Assembly (NCBI RefSeq): GCF_031583145.1
Contig: NZ_CP134050.1
Span: 2,194,501 to 2,258,500, forward strand
Direction of reading: 5' to 3'
Source: Brevibacillus brevis
GTDB lineage: Bacteria > Bacillota > Bacilli > Brevibacillales > Brevibacillaceae
DNA length: 64,000 bases
Under the pieces are notes generated by a model that saw only the letters and a list, made by a program, of their open reading frames with translations, searched no databases and was not told the origin of the DNA. The translations under genes were made by a program, and so were the position numbers. Positions 35,373 through 45,064 of the stretch are shown here, one piece after another. Within the stretch, counting starts at the first letter, position 1; every line of letters starts with the position of its first letter.

Positions 35373-36283
35373 TGACCAACGAAGAAGTTTGGGAATGGAT
35401 GCAGCGGGATCTGGATGGGGACCTGTCTGTGGAAGAGCAGCAAACGCTGCAGGCCCTTATTCGCAAAGATGCTGACCTGCAACTCATGTACAACCGTCTG
35501 AAAAATGTATCACAACAGCTAGAGCAGCTGCCCCCTGTCGTACCTTCATTCAGTATCGTGGACTCGATTTTGCCGCGATTGGAATCGGCAGCCGCGACTC
35601 CTGCGGCGAAAGCCTCTTCCCTGAATGAAGAAAGCCTGCCCACTCTGGAAGTTAAGCGCAACTCGTCTTCGCCGTCGGTAACAAAAAAGTGGAAGCGAAT
35701 GAAAGTGTGGTTAACCAGTATCGGTAGCACAGCAGTGGCCGCCTGCCTATTGATCGGGCTGATGGTTCCAGGAAACGACGGCAAAAACGTCGAGCCCGAT
35801 GCGTACCATCAAGGGGCGGAACCTGAGCCGCAGGAAACGGGCAATGCCGCACTTGTAGGGCCGCCAGCTCCTACTCCAAGCACTAATCCATCTCCATCGA
35901 ATACTCAGGAGGAGGACAAGGGGAAACAGCAGCAACAAAAGCAACAAAAGCAGCAGGTCACCCCTTCGAATAACCAAGGCACAAAAAAGGCGCCCAAACA
36001 AGTGCAGAAAGAGCCTGCTTCCAAAGCGGCCACAAACTCAGCCACGAAACCGCCCACAAACAGACCTACTCCACCAAAGCCTGTCGTAAAAGAGGAAAAG
36101 CCACCGGCATTCCCTTTCGGACTCGAAGAAAAGTCGGACAAAGAAGACAAGAGAAGTGCTCGCGAAAACGAGAGTGACGACGAGGACAAAAGCAAAGGCA
36201 AAGAAAAAGTGAAAGAGCAGGCGAAAGAGAAGTTTAAGGAAAAAGAATCGGATAAGAAAGACAAAAAAGAAGACGAGGACTGA
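35372..36283 (+). CDS. Putative membrane anti-sigma factor with low-complexity outer domain
   Basis: A 303-residue protein starting in the stop codon of the sigma gene. Residues 1-70 form an acidic helical cytoplasmic domain (WMQRDLDGDLSVEEQQTLQA), resembling anti-sigma domains but without the HxxxCxxC zinc motif. One membrane segment follows at about 111-132. The remaining ~170 residues, outside the cell, are low-complexity: a Gln/Lys tract (KQQQQKQQKQQ), a Pro/Thr/Lys part and a Lys/Glu/Asp-rich tail. Such a tail could contact the wall or be a site for regulated proteolysis; this is inference. The family is not recognised beyond its context. Confidence 0.7.
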   Translation: MTNEEVWEWMQRDLDGDLSVEEQQTLQALIRKDADLQLMYNRLKNVSQQLEQLPPVVPSFSIVDSILPRLESAAATPAAKASSLNEESLPTLEVKRNSSSPSVTKKWKRMKVWLTSIGSTAVAACLLIGLMVPGNDGKNVEPDAYHQGAEPEPQETGNAALVGPPAPTPSTNPSPSNTQEEDKGKQQQQKQQKQQVTPSNNQGTKKAPKQVQKEPASKAATNSATKPPTNRPTPPKPVVKEEKPPAFPFGLEEKSDKEDKRSARENESDDEDKSKGKEKVKEQAKEKFKEKESDKKDKKEDED

Positions 36284-36445
36284 CATGGAAATTTTACGGC
36301 AAAACATCGATTTCCACGTTTGGACCGGCACCGAGTAGGGGCTTCTTGCGTATCTTACAGTATCAAGCACCCCCTGCTTACCGTTTGGGGAGGAGGAATC
36401 CCGGGGCTTTTCCCTAAACGTTTACATAAAGGTGCCAACAGATCG

Positions 36446-36477
36446 AAAAACCGCTCCTGCTTGGGGGGCGGTTTTTT
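36446..36477 (+). terminator. Terminator of the ECF sigma operon
   Basis: GC-rich stem AAAACCGCTCC/GGGGGCGGTTTT with a short TGCTTG loop and a T-run, between the anti-sigma gene and holA. The rest of the 253-bp gap shows no gene, and no yqzM-like open frame. Confidence 0.85.
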
Positions 36478-36536
36478 GTTTCCCACCTATGCTATAATTA
36501 CGCAGGACAAACGCGAAGAAAGGAAGGGGAGATTCC

Positions 36537-37577
36537 ATGCCATTGCTGTCGGCAATCCGGGAAATACGCCAAAAACAGTTTTCCCCCGTCTACGTCCTGT
36601 ACGGGCCGGAGTCTTTTTTGGCGGAAGAGTTTCTGTCTCTTGCCAAAAGAGAAATGATCGACCCTGATTTCAGCGATCTCAATGTGAGCGTCTACGATTG
36701 TACGGAGACCGCCCTTGCCGACATCCTGCAGGACGCCGAGACGCTTCCGTTTATGGGGGAGCATCGGCTAGTCATCGCCAGGCAAGCGTACTTTTTGACG
36801 GGAAGCAAGCCGCCTACCAAGGTAGAGAGCGATCCGGAAGCGCTGCTCGCTTATTTGCAAAGCCCTCCCGAGTATACGACACTCATTTTACATACGGATG
36901 CGGAAAAGCTGGACGAGCGCAAGAAGCTGGTGAAGACGCTCCAGCAAAAAGCCAAGGTGATTCCCTTCCTTCTCTTGAAGGATGGCGACTTGTACAGCTG
37001 GGTAGAGCGTCAGGCGGACAAATACAAGGCATCGATCGATCGTCCGCAGGCGATCAAGCTGGTGGAACGGGTAGGCGGCGAGCTGCGGCTGTTGGACAAA
37101 GAGATCGAAAAGCTGGCGATCTTCGTGGGAGAGGGCGGTGCGATCACCGAGCCAGTCATTGAAAATTTGTGTGCCCGAACGCTGGAGCAGGATGTGTTCG
37201 CTTTGATTGAGCAGGTCGCCCTGGGGAGACTCGACAAAGCGCTGCGCATGCTCTATGACTGCATGAAGACGGGCGAAGAGCCGATCAAGCTGCTGTCGCT
37301 CTTTGCGAGGCAGTTCCGCATGCTGCTGCAGGTGAGGCAGCTGGCTCCGCGCGGCTATTCGCAGCAGCAGATGGCGGGGATGATCAAGGTCCATCCGTAC
37401 GCGGTGAAAAAGGCGCTGGAACAAGCGCGGCACTTCTCGGAAGAGTCTTTGAGAAAGCTGCTCCTGATCCTGGCGGAGGACGATTTTCGCATGAAGTCCG
37501 GGCAGGTGGACAAGCGGCTGGCACTGGAGCTGTTTATCGCCCGCGCCCACGACGAGAGGTTGAAGTCAAGCGGATAA
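36537..37577 (+). CDS. holA: DNA polymerase III delta subunit
   Basis: A 346-residue clamp-loader subunit that opens the sliding clamp. The N-terminal AAA+-like domain has YVLYGPESFLAEEF (degenerate P-loop, as expected for delta), followed by the lid and C-terminal collar domain (EPIKLLSLFARQFRMLLQV, then KKALEQARHFSEESL). ATG 36537 follows AAGGGGAG. It is in its conserved order before rpsT. Confidence 0.95.
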   Translation: MPLLSAIREIRQKQFSPVYVLYGPESFLAEEFLSLAKREMIDPDFSDLNVSVYDCTETALADILQDAETLPFMGEHRLVIARQAYFLTGSKPPTKVESDPEALLAYLQSPPEYTTLILHTDAEKLDERKKLVKTLQQKAKVIPFLLLKDGDLYSWVERQADKYKASIDRPQAIKLVERVGGELRLLDKEIEKLAIFVGEGGAITEPVIENLCARTLEQDVFALIEQVALGRLDKALRMLYDCMKTGEEPIKLLSLFARQFRMLLQVRQLAPRGYSQQQMAGMIKVHPYAVKKALEQARHFSEESLRKLLLILAEDDFRMKSGQVDKRLALELFIARAHDERLKSSG

Positions 37578-37645
37578 GGTAAGGCAGCCATGCCTCGGCA
37601 GGTTTGGAGGAGCTTGCTTCCTTCAAAGCAGCAGCACGGCATAAG

Positions 37646-37684
37646 AAAAAACCCCCGTGAACCAATGGTTCTCAGGGGTTTTTC
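37646..37684. terminator. Bidirectional terminator between holA and rpsT
   Basis: AAAAACCCC and GGGGTTTTT enclose an inner GAACC-AAT-GGTTC hairpin; T-runs occur on both strands. Confidence 0.8.
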
Positions 37685-37699
37685 TGCAACTTTGGCCTC

Positions 37700-37975
37700 T
37701 TACGCTACTGGAGCGCTCAGAACGTTGAGCTTTTTCATCAAACGAGACTTTTGACGATTTGCTGCGTTTTTATGAATGAGACCTTTCGAAGCGGCCTTGT
37801 CCAGCTTTTTCACAGCCACCAGAAGAGTGGATTTCGCCAATGCTACATCGGAAGCGGCGACAGCTTTCTCAAAGTTTTTCAGGGAAGTGCGCAGATCAGA
37901 CTTTTGAGAAGCACGGTGTGCGCGGCGCTTTTCAATGGTTTTGGTGCGCTTAATCGCAGATTTAATGTTTGGCAT
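37700..37975 (-). CDS. rpsT: Small ribosomal subunit protein bS20
   Basis: A 91-residue, strongly basic helical protein starting [18 protein letters not shown] and containing [20 protein letters not shown], the S20 signature. It binds 16S rRNA early in 30S assembly. ATG 37973-37975 has AAGGAGGTGA upstream; the open frame extends further back without meaning. It is opposite in strand to holA and gpr, as in other Bacillales. Confidence 0.98.
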   Translation of the reverse strand: MPNIKSAIKRTKTIEKRRAHRASQKSDLRTSLKNFEKAVAASDVALAKSTLLVAVKKLDKAASKGLIHKNAANRQKSRLMKKLNVLSAPVA

Positions 37976-38025
37976 GTGTGTCACCTCCTTAGACGACCAT
38001 AGACATACAGTCATACAACAAAGTA

Positions 38026-38054
38026 ATTCTAGCATGCACCGTATCCATTTGCAA
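38026..38054 (-). promoter_or_regulatory. SigA promoter of rpsT
   Basis: Minus strand TTGCAA (38049-38054), 17-nt spacer, TAGAAT (38026-38031). Confidence 0.75.
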
Positions 38055-38131
38055 GAAAGGATTCGGAATAAAAATGGCGGATTCAAGCAACATAGTAGCA
38101 GGAACAAATTGGAGAAGGGAGCCACCGAACT

Positions 38132-39232
38132 ATGGAACACAACATTGATTTGTCCGGCTACTCGATTCGCACGGATCTCGCTGTCGAGGCACACGAGCTC
38201 GCCTGGCAAAAAAACGAGACCGATATACCTGGCGTATTGCTCCAAGCGGACGATGCAGATCCGAACATCAAGGTCACCCGACTTCACGTGCAAAACGAAG
38301 AGGGGGGCAAAGCCATCGGGAAGCTGCCAGGCCATTACATCACCATCGAGGTGCCAAAGCTGCGCGACAACGACACCTCGATCGAAGAGCAGGTAGCCCG
38401 TCGCTTTGCCCATGAGATGGTCAGCTTTCTCAAGGAGCTGGGCATCACCGAGGAGAAGAAAGCGCTGGTCGTCGGACTGGGCAACTGGAATGTGACACCG
38501 GATGCGCTAGGGCCGATGGTGGTTGAAAATCTGCTGGTGACTCGTCACCTCTACCAGCTCGCGCCGGAGACGGTCGGCGAGGGCTATCGGGAAGTGAGTG
38601 CCCTGTCCCCGGGGGTGCTCGGAATTACGGGCATCGAAACAAGCGAAATCGTCTTTGGGGTCGTGGAGAAAAGCAAGCCGGATTTTGTGATCTGCATTGA
38701 CGCTCTGGCTTCCCGGGCCTTGCATCGGGTAAACACGACGATCCAAATCTCCGATACGGGGATTCATCCGGGCTCCGGAGTCGGCAACAAGCGCAAGGCG
38801 ATCGATCAGAACACGCTGGGCATTCCCGTGATTGCCATCGGGGTGCCGACCGTCGTTTTCGCATCCACGATCGTCAACGATGCGATTACGTACCTCCTCG
38901 GACATTTCAATCAGTCGATGGCGGAGAGCAAGCGCGCTTTCAACAAGCTGTCGATGAGCACCCTACCCGAACGTAAAGAGCCGTACACCGAAGAAGACTT
39001 GCCGGATATGGAATCGCGCAAGACGTTCATGGGATTGGTAGGCTCCTTGCCGGAAGAGGAAAAACGTCAGCTCATCCACGAGGTGCTCCGTCCGCTGGGA
39101 CAGGATCTGGTAGTGACACCCAAGGAAGTGGACGACTTTATCGAGGGCGTCTCCAACGTCATCGCCACCGGACTAAACCGCGCGCTGCACCGGGCTGTCG
39201 ACGAGCAAAACAGCGGAGCTTATACGCACTAG
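38132..39232 (+). CDS. gpr: Germination protease Gpr
   Basis: A 366-residue protease of family A25 that degrades small acid-soluble spore proteins at germination. It is made as a zymogen; the N-terminus ([18 protein letters not shown]) carries the expected short propeptide with the TDLAxEA self-cleavage region. Conserved [25 protein letters not shown] and [10 protein letters not shown] blocks are present. In Bacillus the gene is read by SigF/SigG in the forespore; I saw no convincing match to that promoter here. A terminator follows. Confidence 0.97.
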   Translation: MEHNIDLSGYSIRTDLAVEAHELAWQKNETDIPGVLLQADDADPNIKVTRLHVQNEEGGKAIGKLPGHYITIEVPKLRDNDTSIEEQVARRFAHEMVSFLKELGITEEKKALVVGLGNWNVTPDALGPMVVENLLVTRHLYQLAPETVGEGYREVSALSPGVLGITGIETSEIVFGVVEKSKPDFVICIDALASRALHRVNTTIQISDTGIHPGSGVGNKRKAIDQNTLGIPVIAIGVPTVVFASTIVNDAITYLLGHFNQSMAESKRAFNKLSMSTLPERKEPYTEEDLPDMESRKTFMGLVGSLPEEEKRQLIHEVLRPLGQDLVVTPKEVDDFIEGVSNVIATGLNRALHRAVDEQNSGAYTH

Positions 39233-39234
39233 GC

Positions 39235-39264
39235 AATGAGAGAGAGCGTGCGCCTCTCATTTTA
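39235..39264 (+). terminator. Terminator after gpr
   Basis: 8-bp stem AATGAGAG (39235-39242) with CTCTCATT (39254-39261), followed by a short T-run. Confidence 0.65.
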
Positions 39265-39387
39265 AGAGAAATGCTAGGAAACGGGTTCTATCGTCTCTAT
39301 GAGGCTCATAGGCTAAAGCATAGACGAGCGGGAAGGAAACAAGAGAAAGGCTCCCGCGACAATGCTACAGCATGAGGAGTGAGACAG

Positions 39388-40566
39388 ATGGCTTCCCTGA
39401 TCCAGCGCCAATTCGTGATCCTGTCGTTTATAACCGCTTTTCTGTTTATTGTGACCGGGGTGCTCTCCTTGGGCGGCAACAGACTGTTGGTCACATCCTC
39501 CGCCGTGCAGCAAGCGGCGGCACACGTCTCCAGCCTGGCGATCCTCGATTGGATGGGAAAGGAAATCCCTGTGCTCAGCGAGACAGTGCAGACCGGGTCC
39601 GATCGCCGGAGCAATAGCGTGACAGGCTTTCTGTTCCAGCTTGCGACCAGCATTCAGCCAGGGGATCTGCGGACTTTGCTGGGGAGAGAGCTCCCAGGGA
39701 TGGTTACGAGCGAGGACGCCCGATTTGTAGTAGCGGGCAAAGGCGCGTCGCTGTCCGACTTTTACATCGAATACCCGCCGCACCCCAAGCAGGTCATCGA
39801 CGCCTCCGACGCCGTGCCGCTCACCCCGGCGGACGAGAAGACGGAGGACAAGGCGACAAAGCCGGAGCAGAAGCCGGCCGCCCGCCCGAACACAGGGGGC
39901 AAGAAGATCGTCTATGTCTACAACACCCACAACCGCGAGTCGTGGTACAGCGAGACGAAGCCGGTAGGCACTTCGGTGGACCACCCCACGAGGAACATCT
40001 CGCTGGTCGGCAAAGCCCTGGCCCAAGCCCTCAACGATCGCGGCATCGGCTCGGACGTGAGCACCGATGACATTTATCAGGAACTGCTGAACAAGAAAAT
40101 GGATTACGCCTTGTCTTACGCGCAGTCTTTGCAAGTGGTCAAAGCGGCTGCGGAAAACAACCGGGAGCTGCACTATTTCTTCGACCTGCACCGCGACACC
40201 GCCCCGCGGGATCGAACCACCGTCACGATCAAAGGCAAGACGTACGCACGCGTGATGTTCGTCATCGGAAAACGAAACAAAAACTACGAAAAGAACGAAG
40301 CATTCGCCACCGAGCTGCACCAACTGATGGAAGAGATGTACCCGGAGCTTTCGCGCGGCGTGATGGAAAAAGGGGCCAAAACCGATCACGGCGAGTATAA
40401 CCAGTCCATCTCTCCGGGAAGCCTGTTAATGGAAATAGGTGGAACGGAAAACACGCTGCAAGAGTCTCTGAACACGGCGGAAGCGTTGGCAGACGTGTTT
40501 GCGGCTTACTACCTGAAGGCGGAAAAAGTGGGAAAACCGGCAGCGAATGAGCCGGCGAAAGGGTGA
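39388..40566 (+). CDS. spoIIP: Stage II sporulation protein P
   Basis: A 392-residue membrane-anchored amidase and endopeptidase that thins septal peptidoglycan during engulfment. One N-terminal membrane segment (FITAFLFIVTGVLSL) is followed by a linker and the catalytic domain with VYVYNTHNRESWY, the DLHRDTAPRD motif and EIGGTENTLQES, which supply zinc ligands and the catalytic glutamate. ATG 39388 is 8 nt after GAGGAG. It is followed 5 bp later by yqxA. Confidence 0.95.
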   Translation: MASLIQRQFVILSFITAFLFIVTGVLSLGGNRLLVTSSAVQQAAAHVSSLAILDWMGKEIPVLSETVQTGSDRRSNSVTGFLFQLATSIQPGDLRTLLGRELPGMVTSEDARFVVAGKGASLSDFYIEYPPHPKQVIDASDAVPLTPADEKTEDKATKPEQKPAARPNTGGKKIVYVYNTHNRESWYSETKPVGTSVDHPTRNISLVGKALAQALNDRGIGSDVSTDDIYQELLNKKMDYALSYAQSLQVVKAAAENNRELHYFFDLHRDTAPRDRTTVTIKGKTYARVMFVIGKRNKNYEKNEAFATELHQLMEEMYPELSRGVMEKGAKTDHGEYNQSISPGSLLMEIGGTENTLQESLNTAEALADVFAAYYLKAEKVGKPAANEPAKG

Positions 40567-40571
40567 CGAGC

Positions 40572-40880
40572 ATGAGCGTAACGGCAAAACTGTCAGGGCT
40601 TTTGGTCGTGCTCCTGGTCGGAGTCGTGATCGGCTTGCAGACGGCAGAGCGGGGCATCTCCAAGGTGAGCGGACTTCCGGAGCAGCAAACGCAAACCTTT
40701 TACATCAAAAAAATGGACCAGGGGCAAATGGAAATTGCGGTAATGGGCAAGCAAGTAAAGACAGCCGGGCCCGAAAAGATGGTCAATTACATGAGCAATA
40801 TGGGATTAACCTTGGGAGAGACGGTGAAAAAGGGAGCCAAATCGTTTGTGGACTGGGTAGGGAATATGTTCGCCCCGTAG
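40572..40880 (+). CDS. yqxA: YqxA-family small membrane protein
   Basis: A 102-residue protein with an N-terminal membrane segment (LSGLLVVLLVGVVIGLQTA) and a polar outer part ending FVDWVGNMFAP. The position right after spoIIP and its size match YqxA (DUF3679) of Bacillus. Function unknown, probably sporulation-related by expression. ATG 40572 follows AAAGGGTGA. Confidence 0.8.
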   Translation: MSVTAKLSGLLVVLLVGVVIGLQTAERGISKVSGLPEQQTQTFYIKKMDQGQMEIAVMGKQVKTAGPEKMVNYMSNMGLTLGETVKKGAKSFVDWVGNMFAP

Positions 40881-40927
40881 GTATTTGTTTACGCGCAAAA
40901 AAATAATAGGAAGAAAGAATGAGAGAC

Positions 40928-40955
40928 AAAAGGCCTGTACGCACAGGTCTTTTTT
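40928..40955 (+). terminator. Terminator after yqxA
   Basis: 8-bp stem AGGCCTGT/ACAGGTCT with ACGC loop and a seven-T run. The rest of the 40881-41183 gap contains only the promoter of the next operon. Confidence 0.85.
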
Positions 40956-41102
40956 GTGTGTGCGATAGCGGCTGCAGATGGGTGCCGATGCCAGACATCC
41001 TAGAGAGCAAAGGCATCAGGAGCAAATCACAGGTCCCTTCGGATGTAATAGACATAACATTCTATATAGTAGCCAAAAATATAATTATTAGAATTTATTG
41101 TG

Positions 41103-41131
41103 TTGCCAAAAAATTGTACTAATGGCATAAT
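41103..41131 (+). promoter_or_regulatory. Candidate SigA promoter of the peptide importer operon
   Basis: TTGCCA (41103-41108), 17-nt spacer, CATAAT (41126-41131), 53 bp before the first gene. No CodY-like box was seen. Confidence 0.55.
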
Positions 41132-41183
41132 ATCTACTGATAGAACTATTTCTATTGAATATATGGCAAGAGAGGTGCGCCAC

Positions 41184-42152
41184 GTGTCACAGCCAGTCCT
41201 TCAAATCGAAAATCTGCAGACGCACTTTTTTACGGACCGCGGCCAAATACCGGCTGTTGACGGTGTGACGATCACGGTAAACAAAGGGGAGATCGTCGGC
41301 ATTGTAGGCGAGTCCGGTTGTGGAAAAAGTGTAACCTCCCTTTCCGTCATGAAGCTGGTGCCCAATCCTCCAGGCAAAATCGTGGGAGGAGCCATTCGTT
41401 TCAAGGGAGAGGACCTGGTCACGGCCGATGAAAAGAGGATGCGGGAAATACGGGGCAATGAGATCGCGATGATCTTTCAGGAGCCGATGACCTCCCTCAA
41501 TCCCGTCTTTACCATTGGCGATCAGATCAGCGAGGCCGTACGCCTGCACACGAAGGCGAGCAAAAAAGAGTCCAGGCAGCGAGCGGTCGAGATGTTGAGA
41601 AAAGTGGGAATTCCCCGGGCAGAGGCGATCGTGGACGAGTATCCGCACCAGCTTTCCGGAGGGATGCGGCAGCGCGTGATGATCGCCATGGCGATGGCCT
41701 GCGACCCCGTGCTGCTGATCGCCGACGAGCCTACCACGGCGCTGGATGTCACGATTCAGGCCCAGATCCTGGACTTGATGAGGCAGTGCAACCGCGAATC
41801 CGAAACAGCCATCTTGCTGATTACCCACGATCTCGGGGTGGTGGCGGAAATGTGCCACCGTGTCGTAGTGATGTACGCAGGAAATGTCATTGAAGAAGGG
41901 GATGTGCGGACGATCCTGAAAAATCCGCAGCATCCGTACACGATAGGCTTGCTGCAATCCCTGCCAAAGCTGACCGGCTCCGAGGAGCGGCTGTATTCCA
42001 TTCCGGGCAACGTGCCGATCCCGGGTTCGCTGACAGTCGGATGCCGATTTGCGCCGCGCTGCGACAAGGCGACGGACCGGTGCCGCGAAGAGATGCCGCA
42101 GCTCAAGTCAGTGGGCGAAAACCATCGCTCGCGGTGCTGGCTGGGCGAATAA
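41184..42152 (+). CDS. Peptide ABC importer ATPase (OppD/DppD)
   Basis: A 322-residue cytoplasmic ATPase. Walker A GESGCGKS, signature LSGGMRQRV, Walker [13 protein letters not shown] and the H-loop ITHD are all present. The C-terminal OppD-type extension has cysteines [14 protein letters not shown] that can hold an Fe-S cluster in relatives. GTG 41184 lies 6 nt after AGAGGTG; an upstream in-frame ATG at 41163 is less well placed. First gene of the operon D-F-A-B-C. Confidence 0.92.
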   Translation: MSQPVLQIENLQTHFFTDRGQIPAVDGVTITVNKGEIVGIVGESGCGKSVTSLSVMKLVPNPPGKIVGGAIRFKGEDLVTADEKRMREIRGNEIAMIFQEPMTSLNPVFTIGDQISEAVRLHTKASKKESRQRAVEMLRKVGIPRAEAIVDEYPHQLSGGMRQRVMIAMAMACDPVLLIADEPTTALDVTIQAQILDLMRQCNRESETAILLITHDLGVVAEMCHRVVVMYAGNVIEEGDVRTILKNPQHPYTIGLLQSLPKLTGSEERLYSIPGNVPIPGSLTVGCRFAPRCDKATDRCREEMPQLKSVGENHRSRCWLGE

Positions 42153-42170
42153 CCCGAAAGGAGCATGCAA

Positions 42171-43142
42171 GTGACTGAAGAACTGCTCGTCGTGAAGAAC
42201 CTGAAAAAATATTATCCGATCACTGGCGGTGTCCTCGGCGGGGAAGTAGGGGTCGTAAAGGCGGTAGACGACGTTTCGTTTTCCGTAAAGCGAGGAGAAA
42301 CGCTTGGACTGGTAGGGGAAAGCGGCTGCGGAAAATCAACGACGGGACGCTCCCTTTTGCGACTGATCGAGCCGACCGAAGGCGAAGTCCACTTCGACGG
42401 GGTCAACGTGACATCCCTTTCGGCAGACCAGATGCGCAAAATGCGCCGGGACATGCAGATCGTCTTTCAGGATCCGTTCGCCTCTCTCAACCCTCGTCAC
42501 AATATTGAAAAGATTCTGGAAGAACCACTTATCGTTCACGGAATCGGAACGGCCGCCGAGCGCAAGAAAAAGGTGCAGGAGATGCTCGAGGTAGTCGGCC
42601 TGAGCAGCTATCACGCGAGGCGCTACCCTCACCAGTTTAGCGGCGGCCAGCGCCAGCGAATTGGAATTGCCCGCGCGCTGATGCTGAATCCAAAGCTGAT
42701 CGTCGCAGACGAGCCGGTTTCGGCCCTGGACGTGTCCATCCAGTCGCAGGTGCTGAACCTGATGCAGGATTTGCAGCGGGAACTGGGACTCACCTACCTG
42801 TTCATCGCGCACGACCTCAGTGTGGTCCGCCACATCAGCGATCGAGTCGGGGTCATGTACCTGGGGAGAATCGTCGAGCTGGCGAGCAGCAGGCAATTGT
42901 ACAGCACGCCGCTCCACCCGTATACGAAAGCGCTGCTGTCCGCGGTTCCGACGCCAGATCCGGATGATGTCCGCGAGAGAATCATTCTTCAGGGTGATGT
43001 GCCAAGCCCGGCCAACCCGCCAAGCGGCTGCACCTTCCATACCCGCTGTCCCCACGTGACGGATGAGTGCCGCACGGTTCGACCGGCCTTTCAGGATGTA
43101 GGCGGCGGACACTTTGTGGCTTGCCATCTATACAAGTCTTAG
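42171..43142 (+). CDS. Peptide ABC importer ATPase (OppF/DppF)
   Basis: A 323-residue partner ATPase. Walker [26 protein letters not shown], Walker [13 protein letters not shown] and the C-terminal cysteine motif [14 protein letters not shown] mark the OppF type. GTG 42171 is 7 nt after AAGGAG; ATG 42165 is only one base from it. Follows oppD-like gene by 18 bp. Confidence 0.92.
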   Translation: MTEELLVVKNLKKYYPITGGVLGGEVGVVKAVDDVSFSVKRGETLGLVGESGCGKSTTGRSLLRLIEPTEGEVHFDGVNVTSLSADQMRKMRRDMQIVFQDPFASLNPRHNIEKILEEPLIVHGIGTAAERKKKVQEMLEVVGLSSYHARRYPHQFSGGQRQRIGIARALMLNPKLIVADEPVSALDVSIQSQVLNLMQDLQRELGLTYLFIAHDLSVVRHISDRVGVMYLGRIVELASSRQLYSTPLHPYTKALLSAVPTPDPDDVRERIILQGDVPSPANPPSGCTFHTRCPHVTDECRTVRPAFQDVGGGHFVACHLYKS

Positions 43143-43259
43143 CCGAGAAGACAATTGCTGACTGGGCAAGACCTCGCAAAGGGGGGATGCGAAGCAGGTC
43201 GACAAAAGCCATGTTTGATCCGTTGTGAAATCTGAAAGTTTAGAAGAGGGGGATTATTC

Positions 43260-44924
43260 ATGAAGAAGAGAGTTTTCTCTGCTGCCATGACCAGCTTGCT
43301 GGCGCTGTCCATGCTGCTGGCGGGTTGCGGCGGATCTCAGACGGCGCAAAAGCCGGCAGAACAGCCAAAGACAGAAGCACCGGCGACCACACCGGCGGCA
43401 GAGCCGGCAAAGAACGGTCCGAAGCAGTTGATCATAGGCCGTGGCGGGGATTCCGTAGGGCTGGATCCCATCCAGCAGACTGACGGAGAGTCCTTCAAAG
43501 TGACGGAAAACGTGTTCGACACCTTGGTAGGCTACGAGGAAGAAAGCACGGCTGTCGTGCCGTCCCTGGCTGAAAAATGGGAGATCGCGCCTGACGGCTT
43601 GACCTATACCTTCCACCTCCGTTCCGGCGTGAAATTCCACGATGGCACGGAGTTCAACGCCGAGGCTGTGAAGTGGAACTTCGAGCGCTGGATGGACAAG
43701 AGCCATCCGCAGCACAACAAGGAAGGCTTCGAGTACTACAACGACATGTTCGGCGGATACAAAGGCGACAAGGACCACGTGATCAAATCGGTCGATGTGG
43801 TAGACCCGCTGACTGTGAAGTTCACGCTGAACCGTCCGCTGGCTCCGTTCATTCAAAACCTGGGCATGTCCTGCTTCGCCATCGCTTCTCCGAAAGCGGT
43901 GCAGGAAATGGGACCTGAGAAGTTCAATGAGCATCCGGTAGGTACCGGTCCGTTCAAATTCGTCGAGTGGAAACGCAATGATACGATTACCCTGGAAAAG
44001 AACCCGGACTACTGGAATGCGGGTTATCCGAAAATGGACAAATTGGTGTTCAAGGTCATTCCGGAAAACACAGCTCGTCTGACTGCCCTGACTTCCGGAG
44101 AGATCGACCTGATGGACGGTCTGAATCCGGACGACGCGCAAGCAGTCAAAGACAATCCCGACCTGCAGCTGATTCTGCGTCCATCCATGAACCTCGGCTT
44201 CCTCGGCTTCAACGTCGAGAAAAAACCGCTCGACAACCCAAAAGTGCGTGAAGCGATCGCATACGCTGTAAACAAACCGGCGATCATCGAAGCGTTCTTC
44301 GCGGGATTGGGCCAGCCGGCCGTAAACCCGATGCCTCCTTCCATCTGGGGTCACAACGGCAATATCAAGGACCGTGAGTACAACCTGGATAAAGCGAAGC
44401 AGCTTCTCACGGAAGCGGGCTTCCCGAACGGCTTCAAGATCAAGTTCTGGGCGATGCCGGTTGCACGTCCGTACATGCCGGATGGCGTGAAAATCGCCGA
44501 GGCAATCCAGCAGGATCTGAAGAAGATTGGCGTAGAAGCAGAGATCGTCACGATGGAATGGGCGACTTACCTGGAAAAAACCAAAGCCGGCGAACAAGAG
44601 ATGTTCCTCCTTGGCTGGACCGGCGACAACGGAGACCCGGACAACTTCCTGGCTACCTTGCTCGACAAAAACAACATCGGCGGAAACAACCGTACGCGCT
44701 GGGCAAACGAAGAAGCCCACAAGCTTCTGATGCAGGCTCAATCTGCGACCACCAAGGAAGAGCGCGAAAAACTGTATCTGCAAGTGCAAGAAATCATCTT
44801 CAAGGATGTGCCGATGGTGCCGCTGGCGCATTCCACTCCAGCATTGGCCGCCAAAGCGAACCTTGTCGACTACAAGCCGCATCCGAAGGGCTCGGAGTCT
44901 CTGGAGAAAGTTGACTTCAAATAA
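43260..44924 (+). CDS. Peptide ABC importer substrate-binding lipoprotein (DppA-like)
   Basis: A 554-residue SBP_bac_5 lipoprotein with lipobox LAGC at about residue 22 and a Pro/Ala/Glu-rich linker. Features include GLDPIQQTDGESFKVTENVFD, LTYTFHLRSGVKFHDG and GTGPFKFVEW, closer to dipeptide-type DppA than to the orphan OppA at 13972. It is encoded between the ATPases and permeases and followed by a terminator, so it can be made in excess over the permeases. Confidence 0.92.
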   Translation: MKKRVFSAAMTSLLALSMLLAGCGGSQTAQKPAEQPKTEAPATTPAAEPAKNGPKQLIIGRGGDSVGLDPIQQTDGESFKVTENVFDTLVGYEEESTAVVPSLAEKWEIAPDGLTYTFHLRSGVKFHDGTEFNAEAVKWNFERWMDKSHPQHNKEGFEYYNDMFGGYKGDKDHVIKSVDVVDPLTVKFTLNRPLAPFIQNLGMSCFAIASPKAVQEMGPEKFNEHPVGTGPFKFVEWKRNDTITLEKNPDYWNAGYPKMDKLVFKVIPENTARLTALTSGEIDLMDGLNPDDAQAVKDNPDLQLILRPSMNLGFLGFNVEKKPLDNPKVREAIAYAVNKPAIIEAFFAGLGQPAVNPMPPSIWGHNGNIKDREYNLDKAKQLLTEAGFPNGFKIKFWAMPVARPYMPDGVKIAEAIQQDLKKIGVEAEIVTMEWATYLEKTKAGEQEMFLLGWTGDNGDPDNFLATLLDKNNIGGNNRTRWANEEAHKLLMQAQSATTKEEREKLYLQVQEIIFKDVPMVPLAHSTPALAAKANLVDYKPHPKGSESLEKVDFK

Positions 44925-44948
44925 GCAGCAGCAAGCGGACTTAAGAGG

Positions 44949-44990
44949 AAGGGTGAGAGGAGCGTATCCCTCTTCTCGCCCTTTTCTTTC
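44949..44990 (+). terminator. Intra-operon terminator after the binding-protein gene
   Basis: Stem AAGGGTGAGAGG with CCCTCTTCTCGCCCTT (one bulge and wobble pairs), then TTTCTTTCC. It lies between the binding-protein and permease genes. Confidence 0.6.
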
Positions 44991-45064
44991 CTTGACTTAT
45001 CCTTCATCGTTCATCAGGAAAAAAGTATGGTAAGACAGGCTTTTTATTTAAGGAAAGCGAGGAG

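Noticed and set aside
38060..38100. SigG promoter for gpr (GAATA and CATAGTA)
   Set aside because: The spacer is about 20 nt, longer than the usual 17-18, so I did not annotate it.
43254..44882. 542-codon minus-strand frame across the DppA-like gene
   Set aside because: Antisense shadow of the binding-protein gene; no start signals.
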